A DNA stretch of 64,000 bases from Patiria miniata (lineage: Eukaryota > Echinodermata > Asteroidea > Valvatida > Asterinidae): assembly GCF_015706575.1 (NCBI RefSeq), contig NW_024037051.1, forward strand, positions 13,675,016 to 13,739,015, given 5' to 3'. This document shows, piece by piece, positions 56,918-64,000 of the stretch (the stretch's first letter is position 1; each line of letters begins with the position of its first letter). The notes beneath the pieces are model-generated. The model was not told where the DNA came from. It searched no databases and worked only from the letters and a program-made list of their open reading frames with translations. The translations under genes were made by a program, and so were the position numbers.

Positions 56918-59900
56918 TCTACAGCGTGTAGCCACAAACTTTTCTGTCGTAAACTCAGTGCAGAACTTTATTATGCCCATGCAAAAGAAAAAAACCCATA
57001 AAAGCCATTTTATGATGAAATTAGCATATGTTGCATAAAATCCAACGACGTTAGAGGCTCCGTCAAGTCTACCGTTGTCGTAAATTCAGCGCAGAATTTT
57101 ATTATACCCATGCAAAAGACCAAGAAAAAAAACAAAATAAAAGCAATTTTACCTTAAAATTAGCATAATTATGTTTCATAATCTTTAACGACGTGAGACG
57201 CTCTGTCAATTCTACCAATGTCGTAACTTTAGTGCAGAATTTTATTATGCCCATGCAAAAGACAAAAAAACAAAAAAACAAACCAGCCATTTTATTTTAA
57301 GATTAGCATAATTCTGCTGTATAAACTCCAACCACGTTAGAGGCTTCGTTAACTCAACCAATAGTCCCAACTGGTTGTATGCTTGAGTAGCCATCCATGC
57401 AGCACCAGATGTGCGCTTCCTGATAGGCCTACAAGTCTTGCCCAGGTAGCAACAAGTTCAACTGCAGGTTGTGTGATTTTCTTTGTGAAAAACACAGGGT
57501 AATGGGTGCAGGGTAAAGGGAGGGGTAATGTGCAGTTCAATTATGATTAAGTCACTGTAAACACAAGAAAATATGCCAGCCCGACCACTCTGCGTTTGTA
57601 ACTCAACCATTGCGAACCTCTAGTTTTCATATTGATTTTGCCATAACTCTCGTCCTACATTGCTTTTTGGGGTACTTTAAACAACAATTTGTCCTTTTAC
57701 ATTGATTTCATCATTATGCTAGTCCTGGGTACCTTTCTAGGTCCCTATGTTTCCCAAATTTGCCAAATGCCGTATAATAATCTTCCCATACGAACGGACA
57801 AACCGCCAGCACCACCATCACTACTTGAGGTCATCAGATGTGGGTGTAAGAAGCGTTCTTTCGTTTTGGACGGTTAGTCATGACGGTTCGTGACAGCTCG
57901 TCATGACGGTCGTCGTGGCAAATCACATTCCTCGCTAAAACGAAAGGGCGTGATCAATGGATCTTGGCCAATCAACTGGCTCCTCTGTACGGTAAACTTT
58001 GTTGTTCGGGAATAAAGACTTTAGATTATTATTCAAATAATTATGGAACGCACACACACACCTACCTGCCAGGGACTGCCACGTCGAATGCCATGGGCGT
58101 CGCCAGGATTTTTTCTAGAGGTGGGTAATGCACATTTCGCCCCCCCCCCCGAAAAAAAAAAAACAACAAACAAATACCTGTACTTTTTCCAGCATATTCT
58201 CAATTTATCTTTTTTCGAGGGTGGGCATGGGGGCATTTACCCACCACTCTTTTGATGATAAAAAGTAGTAATTAAATAGTAAAGTCTGTCAGGAGCAAGT
58301 GTGGCCCATTGGGCCATGGGCAGCGCCGGCATTTATCTCCGGTTTTAGAGAATATTTCTATTTCCCCTGGATGGGATGCTAGTCCATCGCAGGTTACTCC
58401 ACAGCTAATACCGGCACCCATTTATACTCCTGGTTGGAGAGAGGCAAGCGTGGATGAAGTCTGCCCTAGCACACAACATAATGGCCAGCACCTGAATTCG
58501 AACTCCTGACCCTCTGATCATGAGTCACAAACCCTAACCACACTACGGCACAAAAAGGAGTTTGATCACTGCTTGCTCAATTGGAAGTTGGTTGCTGCCT
58601 CGGCAAATAATATGGAAGACATAATCTAACTTTTGAAGCGCATTTCTGGTGCTGCACATGGCTACCCGAAAATAAAAACGTCAAACTTCAATTTGGAGAT
58701 TGACGGATCCTCTAAAGTCCTTGGAGTTATTGTAACACATGCCTGTCATCTAAAAATACACAAAATTATGGCTGTTTTGTCTTTGCACAGACGTAATAAA
58801 ATTATATTCTGAATTATCGAAAGAACGGTTCGTGGCTAGACTGTACGAATCATAATTTTCTGCATAAGCAATAAAATATGCTCAATATTTTCTAAAAAAA
58901 AGAAGAAAAAAAAGGATTTTGTGGCTTTTTGGTTTTTGCAGGGCATAATACAAGTTTGCTCTGTTATTTTTTGGTCCCATTTTAATAGTTTATCAAATTA
59001 GGCAGCTGCTGAACGGCAGAGAGGATTTGCAACCGCCCCCTCTAAATCTGATACTGTAGAAGGAGGCTTGTTGGAAACGAGAGGCTGCAATTATTGTCCA
59101 TTTGTCTTTTGTTCTTCCTCGTTTCTACTCATGAATATTAATTTGTGAAGACAATTTATTTTAAAGCCAGCCATCCAGTCAACGTAATAGAAGCAGAAAA
59201 AAAGCTGCCTAATATGGGAGACGTGATCCACTTTTTTTGGTTCACATTATGACTACTCAAAAACATAAGCAGTGTCGGTAGACTTCAATTTGGAATTTGA
59301 CAGAGCCTCTGAGTCCCTGGAGTTTATGTAACATATGCTTATCATCTAAAAATACATGTTTTTTATTACGTTCTGCTGAAACTAAACTGGTGAGGTACCA
59401 TTGCAATCAGTTATGGCGAAAAAAAGAGAAGTGTATGAAATAAAATAATTCTTGTTATTTCGCCCTGGGGTTGTGGTGCGTGTGCCCTTGGGCAAAGCAC
59501 TTAATTTGCCACTCATTTGGCCCACCCAGGATTTTTTTTTGTAGTGGGGCAAAGCAAATTAATTGTCCCCCAAAATCCTTGTATTCTCTCTAGCATATTT
59601 TCAATTGATCATTTTGTTTTTGGGTGGGCGGGGGACATTTGCCCACCCCACCCCCAGTGACACCCCTGCAGACGCCCATTTTGTTAAATGTGTATTAAAT
59701 TAATAGCAAATATGACTTAAACTAGGCAGGAGGCACATGTCGTGCAATGTTTAGAATTCTGAAAGAAAAGAATTGAGAAAAAAACCTCTTCCATGCAGGC
59801 ACAGATGAAGTCGCACAGAAAAATGAAGGATTATGGGGTATATTGCAAAAGTGGCATTTTAGTTTTTGAATCCACATGTACATAGTATATATAAACACAT

Positions 59901-60264
59901 GCACTGGGTTCAAAACTACATGTAGTGATGAAAGTTTGCCAATTTATTCTCGCAATAAACAAATGAACCCTGTAATCCATCATGTTTTTGTACGAGTTCA
60001 TCGGCGCCCTAAGACAGTCCCTGCATGAAAGAGATTTCTTCCTGCTCTTTTTCTTTAAGAACAACGCGTGGTAAATAAATGTAGGGCCTATGGCCTTGTA
60101 CCCCTTTTGAAACTCCCGCACTAATCCTATTCAAAGTGAGCAACTGCATGGGCTGGCTTTCAATTTTCATTGTTGTTGCATTCGATTTCAATTTGCATTG
60201 TTGTTGCATTCTAAAGTCTTTATTACGAATGACAAAGTTTACCGTACAGAGGAGCCAGTTGATT
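56918..60264. repeat. 3.35 kb tandem unit 3 (3347 bp)
   Basis: Exactly the same length as unit 2. Unlike units 1 and 2, the sequence continues past GTTGATT into the remaining outer part of the right TIR, so this unit keeps the original right end of the transposon. Confidence 0.93.
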
Positions 60265-60386
60265 GGCCAAGATCCATTGATCACGCCCCTTCGTTTCAGC
60301 AAGGAATGTGATTGGACAGGACGACCGTTATGACGAGCTGTCATGACGAACCGTCATGACTAACCGTCCAAAAACGAAAGGACGCT
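60210..60386 (-). repeat. Complete right TIR of the transposon (only copy)
   Basis: Reverse complement of 51155-51329, ending ...CTAACCGTCCAAAAACGAAAGGACGCT. In units 1 and 2 only the inner ~55 bp survives before the tandem junction. No clear target duplication flanks the pair. Confidence 0.85.
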
Positions 60387-61073
60387 AGAAAGACTTGTGT
60401 GAATAGAAACTGCACGTGCAGAAAGTATGGTCTCTCTTGTTCAACTGCTTGCACTGAAAACCGTGGCACTTGTTGTGCCAACTCGCCACCACCAGACATT
60501 GATCCTAGGCTGCTGAAGATTATAGTCTGCCACATAAGTGTTCATTCTAAGATACAATGATGTACGTGTAGATGATAACAATCAGACTAACATTGCATGC
60601 AAGCCAATATGGATGATAGGCCGCCAATATGAATCTTTGTGATATTTCTGTATTCATAACTGAACTTGGATTATCAGGAAAAGTACAATTGTTTTCTCTC
60701 TTCACAGTAATCATATAATGATAAGAAGTTAAGCTACGCTTTCATTTCACTTACTATTCCGTATTTTGTATTTTGAGTTGCATATTCGAAAGTGATATTG
60801 TTAAGTGATTTAGCGAGAACCACTTAAATAATTGCGACTTTAACTATGATTGTGTTTTTATTTAATTGACTTGCTACTTGTTCCTTTTTAGTTGTTAAGA
60901 ATTAGTATTTAACTTTGTCATTCTGTTCTTGGATGAAGATTACTCAATATGTATCTTGCGCCTCTTAAATCAGACTCAATAAAAGTGCAAAACCTGATGA
61001 ATAGTTACCCCCGCAACCCATTTTCCATGGCCTAAGTCCCAACATGTGTCCTAATTGTGCTGTAACTTCAACT
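60387..61073. other. Non-coding, nothing recognised
   Basis: AT-rich single-copy-looking sequence to the right of the tandem array. No exon or element ends are visible. Confidence 0.5.
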
Positions 61074-62860
61074 TTACTTTACTTTATTTGAATTCATGCA
61101 AATTAATATAAGGCATTTATGCAAATTATTATACGGCATTTGGCAAAGTTGGGAAACATAGGGATCTCGAAAGGTACCCAGGACTAGAATAATGATGAAA
61201 TCAACGTCAGAGGAAAAGAAATTTTTTTGTTTAAAGTACCCCAAAAAGTAATGTAGGACGAGAGTTATGGCCAAATCAGTATGAAAATCATATAATTAGT
61301 GGCCATTTTGAATTTATGCAAATTAGGCATATTTCCACCACTTGGATTTTTTTGTTTTACTTTTTTTTCGGGACCATATAAAGATGCTCTGTGGTGTGAT
61401 ACATAACTGAACTAGAAGTTATTAGGGAAAATTCAATTGTGGCATGTCCACACATGACAGCCATAATTTTAATTTTAATTTATATGCAAATTAATATACG
61501 GCATTTATGCAAATTATTATACGGCATTTGGCAAAGTTGGGAAACATAGGGATCTAGAAGGGTACCCAGGACTAGAATAATGATGAAATCAATGTAAAAG
61601 GACAAATTGTTGTTTAAAGTACCCCAAAAAGCAATGTAGGACGAGAGGTATGGCCAAATCAATATGAAAATCATATAATTAGTGGCTATTTTGAATTTAT
61701 GCAAATCAAGCATATTTCCACCACTTGGATTTTTTTGTACTTTTTTTTCGGGACCATATAGAGATGCTCTGTGGTGTGATATTTATGTATACATACATGT
61801 AACTGAACTAGAAGTTATTAGGAAAAATTCAATTGTGATGTCAACACATGACAGCCATAATTTTAACTTTAATTTATGCAAATTAATATACGGCATTTAT
61901 GCAAATTATTATACCGCATTTGGCAAATTTGGGAAACATAGGGATCTTGAAATTTACCTAGGACTAGAGTAATGATGTAATCAATGTAAATTAAAGGACT
62001 AAAATTGTTGTTTAAAGTTCCTCAAGAAGCTAATAGTATGAGAAATATGACCAAATCATTGTGAAAGTCCTAAAATATGCGGCAATTTTGGATTTATGCA
62101 AATTAGGCATATTTTCACCACTTGGATTTTTTGGACTTTTAGTATGTCATTTTAGGGACCTTAAAGAAATGCACTGTGGTAAAAAAAATTCTGTTGCAAT
62201 TTGTTTGAGGTCAAACCTTATATTGCCTGGACTAATAATGCGCTGTCTGATACAGAAGCAGGAAGGTCCGTTTCATTATGAGAGAGGTATTCACTGGGGG
62301 GGGGGGGGGCAGGTGCAATGTTATTATCAATGAAATCCAAGATGGCAGCTATTTTGAAAAATCCAAGATGGCTGCCATCCATCTGGGATACATCATCAGC
62401 AATGGGTCATTAAGATTACTAGGTATCAAATGTATGGGGTTTGCCACCGAAATTGACTTCGTACGACATTCGATTCCAAATTTAGAGGGAACATTCAATT
62501 GGTACATGTCCACACATGGCATCCATTATTTTAACTTTAATTTAGGCAAATTGATATACGGCATTTATGCAAATTATACGGCATTTGGAAAATTTCGGAA
62601 ACATAGGGATCTTGAAATTTACCTAGGACTAGAATAATGAGTAAATCAATGTAAAAGGACTAAAACTGTCGTTTAAAGTACCTCCAAAATCTACCTAGAT
62701 GAGAAATATGACCAAATCAATGCAAAAGTCCTAACATAAATGAGGCATATTTCCACCACCTGGATTTTTAAAGACTTTTAGTATGTCATTTTAGGGACCT
62801 TATAGAAATGCACTGTGATGAAAAAAATTGTTTGAAGTCAAACCTTATATTGCCTGTTTT
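61074..62860 (+). repeat. Tandem subterminal repeat, units of about 350-400 bp
   Basis: Four units (starting about 61085, 61475, 61860 and 62520) share GCAAATTATTATACGGCATT, GGGAAACATAGGGATCT, AGGACTAGAATAATGATGAA and CATATTTCCACCACTTGGAT. The third and fourth end in TTTTAGTATGTCATTTTAGG and TTATATTGCCTG, the inverse of the 47139 end. The segment 62220-62500 between them is unrelated and carries a G-run at 62297. Confidence 0.85.
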
Positions 62861-62981
62861 AGTGGTCGAAACGACACAACACGACAAGCCCGATTGCGCC
62901 TGTGATAATCAGGCAAACACATAAGCCACTGACACCGGTGCGGCCGCCATCAGTAAAGAAGACATCAAAAAGGAATTCAGA

Positions 62982-63554
62982 ATGGTAAAGGATACCGTCT
63001 CACGAGTACAACTGGACTCTTCCTCATGCTGTGTGAGGGCCCCAACAGGTACCAATAATAAAACTGAGAGGGCACTTTACTTTCTGCTACAAAAGAGCAG
63101 TCGCTACGTAGAAACAGTTCTAAAAGTGCTTCAGCTAGCGTACAGCGACCTTCACAAGAATGAGAGTGTGGATCCAGAATTCTTGGACCAGCTGGCTGTA
63201 ATTTTGAAAGCCAACTTGGACTACAATCAGCGTGAGTACGAGGCAGTTATTGTGGCATCACAATTCGACGAGGATACCTCCAAGTTGGTTCGCAGCTTTC
63301 AGAAAAACAATGCTTGCTTCTCTGATCGAGGGGTGAACCAGCTAAAATTAGCAGCAGAACTAGCCGCAGCTTCAAGAAAACCAACATCAGGGGCACGTTC
63401 AAATTGTAGGTTATATCCCCCCAGAGGCAGGGGTACTTATACTTATAGAAATTATGGTAGAGGTGTAGGCGGTCGTGGTCAAGGTAGAACGGATGTGTTC
63501 CATGGATTAGCAGCCAACTATCCTCCCAACCAACCTCAATATGGAGGAGAATAG
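62982..63554 (+). CDS. Gag-like ORF of a DIRS-type retrotransposon
   Basis: 190 codons from ATG to TAG. The frame is open upstream to a stop at about 62922, so the start is not certain. The central part is helical and Leu/Ala-rich (SSRYVETVLKVLQLAY, LKLAAELAAAS). The C-terminus is a basic Gly/Arg-rich tail (RGRGTYTYRNYGRGVGGRGQ), typical of nucleic-acid-binding Gag proteins in DIRS and Ngaro elements, which often lack a zinc knuckle. No knuckle or protease is seen. The reverse-transcriptase ORF follows in the same frame, three codons after the TAG. Role as structural Gag is inferred from position and composition. Confidence 0.65.
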   Translation: MVKDTVSRVQLDSSSCCVRAPTGTNNKTERALYFLLQKSSRYVETVLKVLQLAYSDLHKNESVDPEFLDQLAVILKANLDYNQREYEAVIVASQFDEDTSKLVRSFQKNNACFSDRGVNQLKLAAELAAASRKPTSGARSNCRLYPPRGRGTYTYRNYGRGVGGRGQGRTDVFHGLAANYPPNQPQYGGE

Positions 63555-63563
63555 TTCTCAATC

Positions 63564-64000
63564 ATGCCACTCTCTAACTATTCCAAATGGCAAGAAATAG
63601 GTGCGTCTCCAACTGTTATTAGTTGGCTTCAATGTGGTGTAACGCTATCGTTTACCACTGACCCACCGGTGATTGAATTGCCTAACAGAAATTTTGTAAG
63701 TGATCAAATAACATTTTTGAATAGTGAGATTAAGAACTTGCTTCAGAAAGGTATTATTGCCAGATGTGCCTTTAAACCTAGAGTTGTCTCTCCACTGAAT
63801 GTGGTACCGAAGAAGGGCAAAAACAAGTGGAGACTTATTATTGATCTTCGTGTTGTTAATTCTTACATTGATGCTCCCAAGTTTTCTAACGAGAAAATTT
63901 ATGTTTATTCATTAGTGAAGAGTGAGGACCATTTAATTACGATTGATCTCAAGGATGGGTTTTATCATGTGCCTGTGTGTGAATCTCAACAAACCTTCCT
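63564..64000 (+). CDS. DIRS-like reverse transcriptase, 5' part (runs off window)
   Basis: Open from ATG 63564 to the last base, 145 codons, with no stop. FLNSEIKNLLQKGIIARC, then VVSPLNVVPKKGKNKWRLII and DLRVVNSYI, then ITIDLKDGFYHVPV correspond to reverse-transcriptase motifs before and at block A. The DLKDGFYHV form (first catalytic Asp) and the SPLNVVPKKG lead are characteristic of the DIRS1/Ngaro/PAT group, as opposed to LINE or Ty3 enzymes. The downstream RNase H, methyltransferase and tyrosine recombinase expected for the group lie outside the window. The left inverted or split repeat of the element was not located. Confidence 0.8.
   Translation, partial: MPLSNYSKWQEIGASPTVISWLQCGVTLSFTTDPPVIELPNRNFVSDQITFLNSEIKNLLQKGIIARCAFKPRVVSPLNVVPKKGKNKWRLIIDLRVVNSYIDAPKFSNEKIYVYSLVKSEDHLITIDLKDGFYHVPVCESQQTF

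Noticed and set aside
53028-60344. Sets of identical ORFs repeated at 3347 bp intervals (for example the 96- and 91-codon minus frames)
   Set aside because: Repetition reflects the tandem DNA duplication; the frames lack conserved domains and are not under visible coding constraint.

Overview
This is eukaryotic, metazoan nuclear DNA. One intron-containing gene can be read from end to end, and almost everything else is transposable elements, satellites and their fossils. The transposon mix (tRNA-headed SINEs, hAT and Harbinger MITEs, a DIRS-like retroelement, LINE relics, foldback-type inverted repeats) and the RhoGDI exon pattern fit a deuterostome marine invertebrate such as an echinoderm, hemichordate or cephalochordate. 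That assignment is inference; no rRNA or mitochondrial sequence is present to fix the taxon.

Protein-coding content. A complete six-exon Rho GDP-dissociation inhibitor gene lies on the minus strand, from the ATG at 42416 to the stop at 30207. Its 609 coding bases give 202 codons, against 204 for human RhoGDI-alpha, and every splice phase agrees. Its introns carry two hAT-like elements, a LINE tail, a 42-copy TATC microsatellite, a smaller hAT MITE and a 1.6 kb GATGCC-rich array. Just upstream on the same strand (45879-45147) two phase-compatible exons encode a signal peptide and a short acidic helix-like segment. This is a candidate small secreted-protein gene, probably incomplete.

Region by region. 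1-6 kb: a hAT MITE with a perfect 8 bp target duplication, two tRNA-derived SINEs and a degenerate TGTGCGATGTTT array. 6-24 kb: a very large foldback-like structure. Its arms (6.1-15.6 kb and 20.5-23.0 kb, in opposite orientation) are made of a ~68 bp satellite plus a ~1.4 kb non-satellite block with tRNA-like promoter boxes. The arms enclose a 218-220 bp tandem array. The left arm carries a 5.5 kb insertion (7637-13133) that is absent from the right arm. That insertion itself contains a MULE-like palindrome, a TTAA-flanked MITE and a 3.1 kb LTR retrotransposon whose only proteins are Gag-like, retropepsin and C2H2 zinc-finger segments. 25-29 kb: two Harbinger-like MITEs, an LTR-retrotransposon primer-site relic matching tRNA-Arg, a CCAAT/CRE/TATA promoter-like cluster and a CAACGTTGG-rich repeat. 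30-42.4 kb: the RhoGDI gene. 42.8-47.1 kb: more MITEs, the secreted-peptide candidate and a palindromic 16 bp repeat. 47.1-62.9 kb: a second inverted structure enclosing three tandem 3.35 kb units, each carrying a TIR transposon with a truncated right end. 62.9-64 kb: the start of a DIRS-like retrotransposon (Gag-like ORF, amber codon, reverse transcriptase), cut by the window edge.

The coding parts do not form a pathway. The notable biology is the architecture: nested insertions with target duplications that give a relative chronology, and a compact housekeeping gene stretched to 12 kb by repeats.
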